Positions 21,675-32,579 of a DNA stretch of 64,000 nt are shown piece by piece. The stretch covers positions 48,325,996-48,389,995 of the forward strand of contig JALIGW010000003.1 of NCBI GenBank assembly GCA_023053685.1, in the 5' to 3' direction. This stretch comes from Diadophis punctatus similis. Taxonomy: Eukaryota > Chordata > Lepidosauria > Squamata > Dipsadidae. A program made the position numbers and the translations under genes. Position 1 is the first letter of the stretch. Each line of letters begins with the position of its first letter. The notes under the pieces were generated by a model. The model was not told the origin of the DNA and ran no database searches. It was given only the letters and a program-made list of their open reading frames with translations.

Positions 21675-24517
21675 TATTCAAATTATTGCTCTAATAAATT
21701 TGTTTTAAAAAATCCATAATTTGTAGATTTAATCTTAATTTTCCAGGATTATTTCTCTAATGAGTTTGGGATTGATGAACATTGGTAGTTTGGTGGTGGT
21801 GGTGTTATTATTATTTTTTTGCACGCCTACAGACAGGAGAGCTCACGGGCATCTAAAAATGAGGTAATTATTAATCTCAGTCCTGCTTTCTCAAAATATA
21901 ACTGGGATGGAAACTCTAGTGGCAGGAATGTTTCATGCAGCATGTGTTGATTAATAATTATACGTCTTTAACTCTCGCTTAACAATTAACTACTTCTTGG
22001 GGAACAACTATTTACAGAGCTATTTTGTTTTAGCCTGTTTCCCACACAGCGCACGTATGTTCTCAGCTGGCGTGTCCTCCAAATTTTCCCTCAACTGCGA
22101 CACAGCCTTTCTGTTCTGGCCAGGTTGCTGCAACATTATGTTTGTATAGTTCTTAGACTACACAAACATAATGTCTTAGATTATGCTATCAGGAAGAATA
22201 AAGCAGTCACCTCAAGTAGCTCCATTTTGAATGTTGTGAAAACAAATTAATTATTTTATTATTCTATTTTATTCTATTTCTATTTTATTATCTAGGATGG
22301 AAATGCATTTTATGGAATGATCTTTCTTGATGTCAAAATAATGTAGTTGTTATTAGGAAAAGAACATGCAAGGACATTTACCTAAACACTTTTGTCTAAT
22401 TGTTCCAGCAGGTGAGATTATTATTTTTAATATGGGATAATACTCTATACAAAATTAGTTTTGGCATTATCACATATTTACTTATAGCTTTTATCTTATC
22501 GGAATAACCTATTTTACCATAGAAAATAAGGAATTTCAGCTCTTCAAATAATTTCATGGACCTTCACAGTATTATTACAAATAAAATAATTGACTGGTTT
22601 CCTGATGTAGTATCATAGAATAACAAGTCCATAATAATGTACTGTAATAATAAGTAGAGGAGGCCAGTAAGTGAAAAGTTTATTCAATAATAATTGGATT
22701 TGTCCCATAGCAGGAGATAGCAGCATAGGGATGGTTACAGTAAATATGAATAATCCAATGTGTACATGTCTTGTGGGTTTAATATTCATTTTGGCCTTAT
22801 ATGGCAGAGAGAGGGGGGGGGAGGGAGGGAGGGAGGGGCAAGGGGGGGCAAAGCCACTTTTTCCCCTTATGCTCTTTTAAGCAGTGACTGGTCATTTCCC
22901 CATCCTAGAATATCCTAATGTACAATTACTGTTTTTGAGGGTTGTTGGTATTTTTTTAAATAAATGAACTATCTATTTAATGGAGAAGGGCCTTTATTTG
23001 TTGCTACTATAGGGAGATGAGGTTGAGAAGTCAAGCTATATTTTGAGAGCCAGAAAACAAATGAAAATAATGCCATAGATACATTTTGGATTTTTATGTT
23101 TTATAGAGCTCTTTTGAAAGTTTTAACTCTCAAGTCTGCAAAATAGGCTTCTAAAGCCAATTGAATCTAATGAAACGCAGAGTTTTACATAACTAATAAC
23201 GTTGTGAAAAGAAGAATTTGGCAGGAGGAATCAGGAGGCACAACTCTACTATTACCACTGTGTTTCAGGCGCAATTGTCACAATTTAATTACATTCTCAC
23301 TGAAAATAATGCAATTTAGCTTTTAAATGACAGCCTTTTATACCTGGATCCCTTCCAGATATTCTGAACTAAAAACTCACATAATTCCCAATTTGCCAAA
23401 CTCTGTTGCCTTAAGCAATAGAGTTCATGGTAAGGTTGGTTGGAAGGCAAGTATCTGTCTGGTGTTGATGAATTCAAGAAACTTCTCAAGGGATGTTGAT
23501 TGCCTGAGGACAATATCTAAAGCAATTAGTTCAGGAAAGAACCTCTTAATCCTATATTTACTATCATTATGGTCAACATAGTGCATAATTTATAGTGCTT
23601 TTAATCATATAGAGAATGTGTGAAATCTATGAATAACTGCACTGCCTATGCCATATTATGTACACTATCTTGATTAAATAATTTTAATATCTTTATGATC
23701 TGAAAATATTCAATTTGGTACTGAAATGACCCTGCAGTTTATCATTCTATTTTCCTGCACTAAAGATGCGATTTACCAATCACTTGCGCTCTTATCTTCT
23801 GTTGCAGTGTGGATTTGTCTTACTGAACTGTTGAACTGAGGACTGTATTACAGATCTGTTGATCTACAGTCTACTTCTTCAGTGTAGCACATATCTAATG
23901 TCTGGTGTGTCCTTCAAATACTACCCTCTGGCAAGTCACGTTCCATACTCCCAAGTTCCCATGCTGATCGGTGCAAGTCAGACAGGTCCCCCTACTCTTT
24001 CAACAGAAGTCATATTTCAAACCAAATCTAATTCTAGCTGCCACTGCCGGAGGAGAGTCATGGAGCAATATCTCTTCTAGAAGCAGTGAACCTCTTTTCT
24101 AGTAATAGTAGAATCATAAGACTGGAAGACACTTCATGGATTATTTTTTTCAGCACCTGGTATTCCAAATTCCTAAAAGATGCTTTAAAAAAAAAACCTC
24201 CAACAAGGAACATCGTTCCATTTCACTAATACCTTATTATCCAATTAACTCCCTGTGAGAAGATGATTGTTAACATTCAGCATGAATATATTCCTGCAAA
24301 TTTAACATATTGCCTCTTGGATAAAGTTATCTAAACATTCTTTCAATAAATGAAAAGTCATATGCATTTATTTATGAAATGTAGAGGTGACCTGGCTCTA
24401 ATACAATTCTGACCAGCCTACATGAAAAGTAAGAAACAATTATAAAAAAAAAAACCCCCCAATTGGAAGAATCAATTTGTCTGGACAAACATACTTCCTC
24501 AAACAGAAAACATAAAT
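21675..24517. other. No gene recognised; G-rich patch
   Basis: The DNA is AT-rich. A purine/G-rich patch (gggagggagggagggg type) lies at 22808-22848 and TTTTATTCTA-type low complexity at 22248-22295. Short ORFs carry no motif. Confidence 0.4.
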
Positions 24518-24525
24518 AATAGAGC

Positions 24526-25076
24526 CAGGGGTGGGTTCCTAATTTTTTTACTGCCACTCTGTGGGTGTGGCTTATTTTGTGGGTGTGGCTTGCCAGCCAT
24601 GTGACCGGGTGGGCATGGCTTGCTGGCCATGTGACCGGGTGGGTGTGGCTGCTGAAGGGAGGGGAATTGAAATAGGTCCTGCCGCCCATTCCCCCTCCCC
24701 TCAGCAGCTCGAGAAGCCTCAAACGTGAGAAAATGCCTAGGATCATCACCGCACATTCGTGGCTTCTAAGACTGCTGAAGGGAGGGGAATGGAGATAGCT
24801 CCTGCCACCCGTTCTTTCAGCGTCTCACGCGCTCCCTCAGCCATCCTCCCCTGCTTGGACTCACTGTGGAGTAGGAAGGCAGCGCATGCGCAGTGCCGGA
24901 AGCTCAGCTTCTGGGCATGCGCAGAAGAAAATGTAAAAATGTAAAAAAATAAATAATTTTTTTAAAAAAATGGCGGCGCCCAGGCACTGGCAACCGACCG
25001 CACCGGTACTGTGACATCACCAGCGGGCCGCTACCGGTGCTATAGAGTGGACCGCACCGGTAGGAACCCACCACTG
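24526..25076. mobile_element. hAT-type MITE, GGTGGGTTC family, 551 bp
   Basis: It starts CAGGGGTGGGTTCCTAATT and ends CCGGTAGGAACCCACCACTG. Perfect duplications aatagagc lie at 24518-24525 and 25077-25084. Near the left end are imperfect tandem units of about 37 bp ('gtgggtgtggcttg..ggccatgtgaccgg', 24558-24650). Two related 'ctgctgaagggaggggaat' blocks follow (about 24649 and 24773). Non-coding; the P/H-rich minus-strand ORF here is a by-product of the tandem units. Confidence 0.9.
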
Positions 25077-25296
25077 AATAGAGCTCCACAAACATCCTTC
25101 CCTAGGAAAACAGTCAAGACTTTCAGAACATCACCAGAGTGGCGCCTTTCCCTGGGGGATATCATTCCAGAAGACAGAGAAGTTGCACTTCTTGAGTCCT
25201 GAGAGATAGTATTCTTTGATTAAAGGTACTTGAAGCATACTGACTCTGCCCAATCTTACCAGATGGAAAGAAACAATGGGAGATAGACAATCCCCT

Positions 25297-25380
25297 TCTG
25301 CATCGGTCCTCTACCTTTCTGGTTCTGTGGACCGGTGTTGGTGGCTGGGGGACGGCATGATTTTGTTTGTGCACATGCGC
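25297..25380. mobile_element. Left part of a DNA transposon interrupted by a LINE
   Basis: The text 'ggtcctctacctttctggttctgtggaccgg' resembles a hAT-type terminal region. After the LINE (25381-25985), a GC-richer block 'gcttgcccaccgcttacatgacctggttcccagcgggccatagcctgg' (about 25990-26095) appears to be its continuation. No duplication could be assigned. Confidence 0.45.
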
Positions 25381-25985
25381 ACACTCGAATACAGCTCACC
25401 TGTCTGGAACCCGCACTGCATATCGGACATTAATACAATTGAGAGAGTCCAGAAATATTTCACAAGAAGAATCCTCCACTCCTCTGCTCGCAACAGAATA
25501 CCTTATTCCACCAGACTTGAAATTTTGGGCTTAGATAACGTAGAGCTATGTCGTCTTCGAGCTGATCTAAATGTAGTTCATAAAATTATCTGCCACAATG
25601 TCCTACCTGTCAATGAATACTTCAGCTTCAACCGCAACAACACACGCACACACAATAGATTCAAACTCAATGTAAATCGCTCGAAACTCGACTGCAGAAA
25701 ATACGACTTCAGCAACAGAGTAATCAATGCCTGGAATGCACTACCTGACTCTGTGGTTTCTTCCCCAAATCCCAAAAACTTTAACCTTAGACTGTTTACA
25801 GTCGACCTCACCCCATTCCTAAGAGGTCTGTAAGGGACGTGCATAAGCGCACCATTGTGCCTACTGTCCCTGTCCTACTGTCCTATTGTCCAAATTTACC
25901 TATACCTACTTTGCTTTTGTTTATGTTTATACCATACCTGTTATCTTGTACACGTTTTGACAAAATAAATAAATAAATAAAAATA
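25381..25985 (+). pseudogene. AAAT-tailed LINE 3' end, open C-terminal frame
   Basis: This is the sister copy of 1236-1895. An uninterrupted frame from about 25384 to 25833 carries LEYSSPVWNPH, ERVQKYFTRRILHSS, INAWNALPDSVVSSP and ends LTPFLRGL. It is followed by a short 3' UTR and (AAAT)n. The start upstream of 25381 belongs to flanking DNA, so the insertion is 5' truncated and lacks RT and endonuclease. The frame is intact here but shifted in the 1.2-kb copy, so this one is probably younger or less damaged. Confidence 0.88.
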
Positions 25986-26100
25986 AAACAAATACAGATT
26001 TGCATGTGTGCACACGCTTGCCCACCGCTTACATGACCTGGTTCCCAGCGGGCCATAGCCTGGCATCAGACTGCACACTGGGAATGGGGGGAGCCTTCCC

Positions 26101-26345
26101 TCATAGATAATTTGGCTCTATGTGATGAATGGCTATATAAATGACAGCCAGCACTATTGAATTGTATCCAGAAATTGATTGGCCATTAGTGCAGTTCACA
26201 GAACAGTGGTTCACATGGGCATTCTTCCTGCACTGCTTATTGTAGACTAGTAGTAGCTTCCAAGTGATCTTTGAGGGCAGCCTTTTGTAGGATGTATTGC
26301 AATAGTCTTGCTGTGAGGTGACAAGGCTTTGATGACCATTTAGAG
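26101..26345 (-). pseudogene. L2-clade LINE ORF2 relic (C-terminal)
   Basis: The minus-strand frame gives SLVTSQQDYCNTSYKRLPSK, which aligns with ALVTSRLDYCNALYMGLPLK of the L2 LINE at 52.7 kb. The end, IVLAVIYIAIHHIEPNYL, aligns with VLITIFKALHGLGPGYL. Overall similarity is low and the adjoining DNA is non-coding, so this is an old, inactive fragment. Confidence 0.8.
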
Positions 26346-26399
26346 AAAGCAAACCATCACTTATGTAATTCATATTGTCGTTATATTCTTGACTTTTCA

Positions 26400-27869
26400 T
26401 TTATTTGTTATTGATTTGTCTAATATGAGATCTCAATTAAGGGTAACTTTTCAAATGAGATAATCAATAGCAAACAAAGATAATATTGTCATTTTCTGTC
26501 TTTATTTCAGTATATACTGTATGCTAACTCATTTCTAATTTATATCTTTAGTTTTTATTCCTGTAATGTACTGCAAACATTAGCGAGATTCTCTAGAATT
26601 TGGCCGTGTCCTTTTCATCTCCTAGGTTTTATCCCCTCAGTTCAATTTTGTACATTTAGTCATGTGTAATAATGTCATTATTTTACTGAATTATATTTTG
26701 CTTCTCTTTTCAGCTCAGATTTTAATATGATTTAATTATATAGTTTTCTTCAAATTGTATGCACTTCAAACTGTTTTGTTTCATCAGCCAATTATATATC
26801 TGTGTAATTCTTTATCCAGCTCCTTCATGAAAAGAAACAGGATGTCACGAATTGAAGTATAGATTTTCTTTTTAAGGCTAATCTAGGGAAAAGAATCAAA
26901 GATAAATTTCTGATGCTGGTCAATAGAGGTTGGAGTTTCATATTTAGAGCTAATTTTGCAAACCTATAGCTTCTCTGATTCAAGGACAAAGCATTAATTG
27001 TGCGAGGCTATTCCATTATACTCAGGGGAAGCAAAGATATTTCTTGAAGTCTTAGATTCAGCAGGAGGTGGGATAGTTGCAGGAAAACATTGACAAGGTG
27101 CTGGGAAATGCCAAACACAGCCATATGGTCTTCAACATGTATTGCAAAGCAAAGCTACAGATGGAAAGATTCCCTTGCATCAGCATGAATGAATTCAAAC
27201 ATTGGATCAGAAATCTGTGATATGGTCCAGAAAACTGTGCTAATCATCCAAGCAGCATGTGAAAAATTCTAATTGGCGCTGTCTCTCTCTCCCTCTCCCC
27301 CTGTCTCTCTTTTTGTGTGTGCGCGCACACATACTTTATCTACCATTGGGAGAAAAATCACATGCATAAATCATATATTGAATTCTGTCAAATAATATTA
27401 TCCTATTAAAGTTCTTTTAATGACAGCATGTTAGAATTTAATACAGTTCTAGGGTGTTCAAAATGTTTTAAATATAGTTGGATGAGTTTTGAACCTTCTA
27501 TATACATTTTAGTAATATCCATAATTTTATTTTTAAGTACCCTTGAAATGCTTAGAATTATATCTATTGAAAGTTTTTTTTAAAAAAAATACAGATTTAA
27601 ATTTGCAGAGTAAAAAGTGAATAAATAATAACACAATTTTTCACTCTCAATCAACAAATGCGATGACTTGATTATGGATAACTATCAAAACTTCATGATT
27701 AACTTCAGAGGCTACTTTGGAGATCCAATAAGAGAGATTATAGACATCTGCCAAATTCACCAACTTAAAAAATAAGTAATAGAATCAGGTGGCACATACC
27801 TGGGGAATCAGGTGACCGGGGAAGGGAAGGACTGCCTCCTGTGCTGGCCACGCTCACCCCCTTCACTAA
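26400..27869. other. No gene recognised; dinucleotide tracts
   Basis: AT-rich DNA. A (TC)n tract followed by (TG)n/(CG)n/(CA)n lies at 27278-27332. No coding or repeat structure is otherwise identified. Confidence 0.45.
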
Positions 27870-27964
27870 GACTTCTTTTTGGGGTTGGGCTTATATTAGG
27901 CCCATCCCCAAAAATCAGGCTAGGACTTATTTTCAGGGTAGGTTGTATTTTCGGGGAAACACAG
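27870..27964. repeat. End of a TA-flanked MITE (GGGGAAACACAG terminus)
   Basis: The segment contains 'aggacttattttcagggtaggttgtattttcggggaaacacag' followed by TA. It resembles a reptile MITE family with ends reading CTGTGTTTCCCCGAAAAT. The left end is not found. Confidence 0.55.
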
Positions 27965-28133
27965 TATCATTATTCATATTGATCACAGCAGACATATTAG
28001 AATGAGGTAGCCCTGATGGCTCACTTTAGACAAAGTCTGAATGACCAGATCGCTGCTGAGCTCATCAGGCAAGGATCCAGAGATTCTAAACCAGTGCTTC
28101 TCAATTATTTTCTGTTATGCCCCCCCCCCAGGA

Positions 28134-28378
28134 AGAAGTAATAGCAATAGCACTTAGACTTATATACCGCTTCATAGTGCTTTACAGCCCTCTCTAAGCG
28201 GTTTACAGAGTTCAGCATATTGCCCCCAACAATCTGGGTCCTCATTTTACCCACCTTGGAAGGATGGAAGGCTGAGTCAACCTTGAGCCTGGTGAGATTT
28301 GAACAGCTGAACTGCTGAACTAGCAGTCAGCTGAAGTAGGTTGCAGTGCTCCTTTTAACCATGCGCCACCTCGGCTCC
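28134..28378 (-). mobile_element. tRNA-derived SINE, antisense, inside the hAT remnant
   Basis: On the minus strand a head near 28378 ('gagccgaggtggcgcatggtt') is followed by a B box GTTCAAATC (near 28298). The shared body ('caaggttgactcagccttccatccttcc', 'tgaggacccagattgttgggggcaatatgctgaac') comes next, and the tail is 'tgctattgctatta'. Body and tail match the plus-strand copy at 63038-63270. Confidence 0.85.
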
Positions 28379-28720
28379 TTAAACATTTCGCACACCCCCA
28401 ACTCTTGGCCAGGATGATTGTTTGCAATATTCTGCACGTTTTTGCTGAAAAAACTCAAGTGGCTTATCAGCGTGATTGGGGTGTAATGTGTTTAAGTGAC
28501 GCCTTAATTTATTTGGCTTCATGCTGTCCGCTGCCAACATTTTTAGACACGGTAAACATACCGGTCTTTCCTCGTCTCCCACCGTAGTCACAGTGAAGCC
28601 AAGCGCTACATACGCTTCGTCATATTTCCTCGTCTTAGCGTTTGTCTCATTATCTCCGTCTCTCTCCTCCTTTCTTTTCATCCCTGTTAAATATTTTTCC
28701 ATGGTGTTTGTTATCTGCAC
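28379..28720 (-). pseudogene. hAT transposase N-terminal fragment with BED-type zinc finger
   Basis: The 113-codon minus-strand frame contains KTRKYDEAYVALGFTVTTV (residues about 30-48). A C2H2-like BED finger follows: C and C in PVCLPCLKML (about 54-63), then H and H in LRRHLNTLHPNHADKP (about 72-87), then LEFFQQKRAEYCKQ. This order (K-rich start, YDE.Y..LGFT, CxxC, LxxHL..xH, 'FF..K..E') is that of Buster-type hAT transposases and their domesticated ZBED/FAM200 relatives. The frame stops after about 113 residues because the nested SINE and a deletion remove the remainder. It lies within hAT termini, so it is a transposon remnant and not a host ZBED gene. Confidence 0.8.
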
Positions 28721-28959
28721 TTCATATCTCCTGCTCTGTGCTGTTTGCTATTGTTCGGTGCAAAAAAAACCTACTCCCTGCGGCAAAAAAAGCACATTTC
28801 CTGGGGTCATGCGCGCCCCCTGGCATCGCTCCGCGCCCCCCCCCCCAGGGGGCCCGCCCCACTATTTGAGAAGCACTGCTCTAAACCAAACCTACCAGAT
28901 CTGCATTATCACTGACTCACGTTTGGAAGAGATTCAAACCCAGTTTGGTCATCAGACGC

Positions 28960-29830
28960 AGCTGACATTCAGCCTTCTTTCCTCTGATGTCAATAGGGAC
29001 TGAGCAGGAAGGAGAGGAACCCATGCAAACAGGAAGGACAAGATATTCACCAGCCACAGTAGAAAGACAGAGATGCAGAGATTTACTGTGGAGAACCTGG
29101 ACTCATGGTGAGAAACTGCCCTCCCAAAAACCCCAGGAGAGGAGAAAGACATGGTGCCAGAGAGCACTACCCTGAATGCCGAGGCCAAAGCAAGGGAAAC
29201 GGCAACAGCCCCTCTTGCAAGAACTCGCATGAGGGGCTATTCAAACATTAAACAAGGCTCAACACTATCTCCATCAAAGTTTTATGTTGCCTTGTCCTAC
29301 TCCACAGGTGGGAAGAAAATGTTAGTGGATTTGGGGGCAAAGACCAACTTTATAGACTTCACAATGGTTAAGGCATTACACATTCTTACAGTCAGTTTGA
29401 GCCCTCTGATGTAAGTAAAACAAGTGCATCAGGTCTTTCACCATTCATTGCTAATTAAAGAGAAAAAAAACTAGCACCTGGCAGTCCCAGTACCTGCACC
29501 CACTAGCAGTAATTGTAGAAGGAAAAACTGAATACGAAGTGGGAAAAATACTGGACTCTAGGCGAAGATACAAAGGTACAGAATATCTGATCCTTTGCAA
29601 TAGCTACCCAGAATCTAAATGCTCTTAGGAAAATTCCGAGTATGTCCATAACCCTGAATTGATTCTGCAGTTCCACCAATATTTCCTTGAAAAGCCATGA
29701 CCAACCAAGCTCCTGTTATCCCACTCTGCGCTGCCTGAGGAATCTGTAGCTGAAGGGCTTAACCCACCTCTGTGTACACTTCTAGGGGGAGGCTGAGCAA
29801 TTGATGATGCTAAACCATCCATTTCTGGCC
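28960..29830 (+). pseudogene. Ty3/Gypsy (chromodomain-bearing) LTR retrotransposon relic
   Basis: Three domains appear in the order expected for a chromovirus-type polyprotein. First is a decayed Gag zinc knuckle at 29074-29122 (YCGEPGLMVRNCPP, with the expected His replaced by Leu). Second is an aspartic protease start at 29283-29412 (SPSKFYVALSYSTGGKKM, then LVDLGAKTNFID, where the D-[ST]-G triad reads D-L-G). Third is an integrase-terminal chromodomain at about 29510-29710 (EYEVGKILDSRRRYKGTEY, then VHNPELILQFHQYF). RT, RNase H and the integrase core, normally over 2 kb between protease and chromodomain, are missing, and stops and frameshifts occur between blocks. Poly-G occurs at the right (29850). 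No LTR pair was found. It is inactive. Confidence 0.7.
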
Positions 29831-29834
29831 TTCA

Positions 29835-30380
29835 TGCCAGAAGTAAGGGGGGGGGGAAATTGGGGGTGAAGTGAAAAGGGGGATCAGGCTAGAATCCCTA
29901 TGTAGCTTCAAGAAAACTTAAATCCAACCCTCTTTGAGTGTTGTTGAGCCTTATCTAACTCTAAGGTGCCAAATGCTAGATGAGAAGATTCCTGTGCATA
30001 GGCTTTTAGCAATAAATCAGTTTAATTGAACCTTCACATATGGACCTAGCCTTTCATGCCTGAGAGTCACTGATTTTAAAAGCTTGGTATTTCTAATCTA
30101 AGCATTTTTTTCACACTTTCTCAACTATTATTTGTTTTGTCATAAAAATTTTGCAAGATAAAATTGATGAAACGAATACATCTTTGTTTAACCATTCAGT
30201 GTAGGCTTTTGCATTGCAATGCATATATACAGCCAATGTAAATAAATATTCACTTCATGTAGCAAAACCACCCAAGAGTCTTACGCCATCTTAGAAACCA
30301 TACAATAACATTGTTATTTGTACAATAACAATCCATTAAAATAATATTGAAGGGTCACAAGATCATTGTTATTTACTGTA
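29835..30380. other. No gene recognised
   Basis: AT-rich DNA after the Gypsy relic. No motif or repeat terminus was seen. Confidence 0.4.
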
Positions 30381-30384
30381 AGTA

Positions 30385-30834
30385 CCATATTTTTCAGAGT
30401 ATAAGATGCACCTCCCCCCCCCCAAGAGGCTGAAAATTTGGGTGCGTCTTATAATCCGAATGTAGCTTTTACTAAGCTTTTTTTCAGCCCTAACGAGGTG
30501 CTAACATGATCTTCCGTCCTTTGCTAGCGAAGTGACCTTCTCTTTGCCTGCTTTTCTCATTTTTTCTCTCTCTGAAGAGAGAGAGAAGTGAAGTGTTTTA
30601 GAAACTGTTTTTTATCCCCAACCAGGGGATAAAAAGCAAGCACGTGTGCTCAAAACCAGCAAACTAATGTGCTGAAGCTGATCAGACTAAGGATTAGCCA
30701 GATGAATACTTGGTAGGCAGATTATTTTTTTCCTATTTTCCTCCCCCCAAACTAAGGTACGTCTTATACTCCAGTGCATCTTATACTCCAGTGCGTCTTA
30801 TACTCCAGTGAGTTTTATACTCCGAAAAATATGG
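30385..30834. mobile_element. TA-flanked non-autonomous transposon (GGAGTATAAGACGCACC family)
   Basis: The 450-bp element starts CCATATTTTTCAGAGTATAAG and ends with the inverse (TACTCCGAAAAATATGG), with TA on both sides (30383-30384, 30835-30836). Four tandem copies of the terminal unit 'gcgtcttatactcca' precede the right end (30765-30830). Non-coding. Confidence 0.85.
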
Positions 30835-30887
30835 TAGCTGTTGCTCATTCAAATCTATACATTATACTGTACATGCATACCCTATGG

Positions 30888-31244
30888 CAGTGATGGTGAA
30901 CCTTTTTTGGCTCGGGTGCCAAAAGGGTGGTGCGCGATAGCGTGTGTTCACATGCCCACACCCATAATGCAATGCCCTCCCCCGTGCATGCATACAACCC
31001 CCACACTGCCCTCATGCACATGTGCACAGGCCTCACTGAAACCTCCAAACTTCCGGTTGGCCCGCTTTTCACCATCCCCGGGGTTCAGGATGCTTTCCTG
31101 AAGCCTGGGGAGAGCGAAAACGGCCGAAAAGAAAGCCGGAAGTCAGCTGGCCAGAGTGCACATGCGCGCTGGAGCTGACATAGGGCAATGCCTCGCATGC
31201 CCTCAGATATGGCTGGCACGTGTGCCATAGGTTCACCATCACTG
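30888..31244. mobile_element. hAT-type MITE, GTGATGGTGAACC family
   Basis: The 357-bp element starts CAGTGATGGTGAACCTTTTT and ends CATAGGTTCACCATCACTG. Perfect duplications ccctatgg lie at 30880-30887 and 31245-31252. The GC-rich interior includes 'cacatgcgcgctgg'. Non-coding. The same family occurs at 54545-54928. Confidence 0.92.
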
Positions 31245-31259
31245 CCCTATGGTTCTGAA

Positions 31260-32114
31260 ATAAAATACCTCCCCCCCATCAAAGTTTAGTTCATGAAGGG
31301 CTTTTTCTTCCTTTTCATGAATCAGTGTGTAATGGGGCAAGACAAGTGCATCTCTTCCTTTGTAAACTTGTTATTTGGTCATATTTCCCCCCCAGATTGT
31401 ATGTTAATAAATATTTCAGGCAGACACTTTAACAAAATGAAAAATATATAGTGACTCACGTCTCACACTATAAACTTTTATCAGCCGCAGCTGAGTTGCC
31501 TATTGTGCTATTGTTATCTCCCTCTTGTCTCTTGCTAATCTACTTATACGTTCATAGCATTGGCTGCTCTACCTTTCCCCCTCTCTATATACCTGGTAAT
31601 TATTGCTAGGTATATTTTTTCTCTCTCTATAAACCACAACTTTCATTCAATCAATCAAATTCACTTGCATGTGGACCATGTGTCTTATGCAAGCACCACA
31701 CGCAATCTCAGATTCAAATAGCAATGACACTTCTGCTGTAGTATTAACTCGCAAGACAAACACAACCTTGTGCTTTCTGTTTTTCCTGGCCACTGATGTT
31801 AATTACTTCTTTGTGAGCATTTATTTCAATAATAATAGCAGAAAAGACATGAAACAAAAGTAGATAATCTCATTTCCACACACACAAACACAAAATTTGC
31901 TAGAGAGAAGTTCCCTGAAGATGGGCTCCAGCATGAGTCTGAAAGCTCAGAAGACAAAACCTCGGGCCCAGTGACCGACTCAGATTGGATCCTGCAACAT
32001 TATCCTGGGACACGTATATTCACCTTCATTCACAAAAAACAATGCTGAAAATGTAATTTGGATAGGGAGCTTGACAGAGAACTAATTCAGTAAGTGCTGC
32101 AGAAATTACACATC
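31260..32114. other. No gene recognised
   Basis: AT-rich DNA with pyrimidine tracts at 31600-31630. No exon or repeat is supported. Confidence 0.4.
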
Positions 32115-32574
32115 TTTAGCCTTTTTAAAATGTTGCTCCTGCCAGCCAGGGAGTCGCGAGAGGGGGAGGAGGGTCGCCCGAAGAGAAGCCTCCGCTGGGG
32201 GTGGCGATCGTTCCTAAGCACACAGAGAGAGAAGGGGAGAGAGAGGGAGAAAGAGAGAGATGGGAGAAAGAGAGATGGGAGATGGGGAGAGGGAAAGAGA
32301 GAAAGAAAATGAGAAGGAGGGAGAGAGATAGGAGAGGGAGAAAGAGCTGGAGAGAGAGAAAGAGAGAGGGAAAAGAGAGAGAGAGATACCTTTTTCTCAT
32401 AGAAAAGAAAACATAGAGCCACAAAACCTGGGTAGGCGTAGCTGGGGGGCTCATGTGACTCGGTGACAGTGACATCGAGTTGGCCACGCCCACCCAGGAT
32501 TTGTGGCTCTGGGTGTTTTGTTTTCTCTGGGAAACGGGTCCAAATGGATCTTTGAATTTTTAAGGTTGCCGACC
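32115..32574 (-). mobile_element. Probable hAT-type MITE (GGGGTCGGCAACC end) with expanded purine tract
   Basis: Read on the minus strand from 32574, the end is CAGGGGTCGGCAACCTTAA, a typical hAT terminus. GC-rich text follows ('ccacgcccaccc' on the top strand). The other end is not clear, near 32115-32140, and no duplication is visible. A long (GA)-rich tract fills the middle. The S/L/P-rich minus-strand ORFs (32087-32593) and E/R/K-rich plus-strand ORFs are by-products of that tract. Confidence 0.6.
32219..32396 (+). repeat. Purine-only (GA/GGA)n tract
   Basis: About 175 bases are nearly all A or G ('gagagagaaggggagagagaggg' type), on a strand-asymmetric background. Such tracts can form triplex (H-DNA) structures. 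Confidence 0.9.
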
Positions 32575-32579
32575 CCTGG

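Larger units (their letters stand above)
28092..28878 (-). mobile_element. Remnant hAT (Buster/ZBED-like) transposon with nested SINE
   Basis: Inverted ends CAGTGCTTCTCAA..../....TTGAGAAGCACTG are flanked by ttctaaac (28084-28091) and ctctaaac (28879-28886), a 7 of 8 match. Between them lie a SINE (28134-28378), a BED zinc-finger fragment on the minus strand (28379-28720) and a C-rich subterminal region (28812-28862). The catalytic hAT core (DDE and C-terminal dimerisation regions) is absent. It is therefore an internally deleted derivative of an autonomous element. Confidence 0.85.

Noticed and set aside
28379..28720. Host ZBED gene
   Set aside because: The BED finger fragment is enclosed by hAT termini and a target duplication and lacks the rest of the protein.
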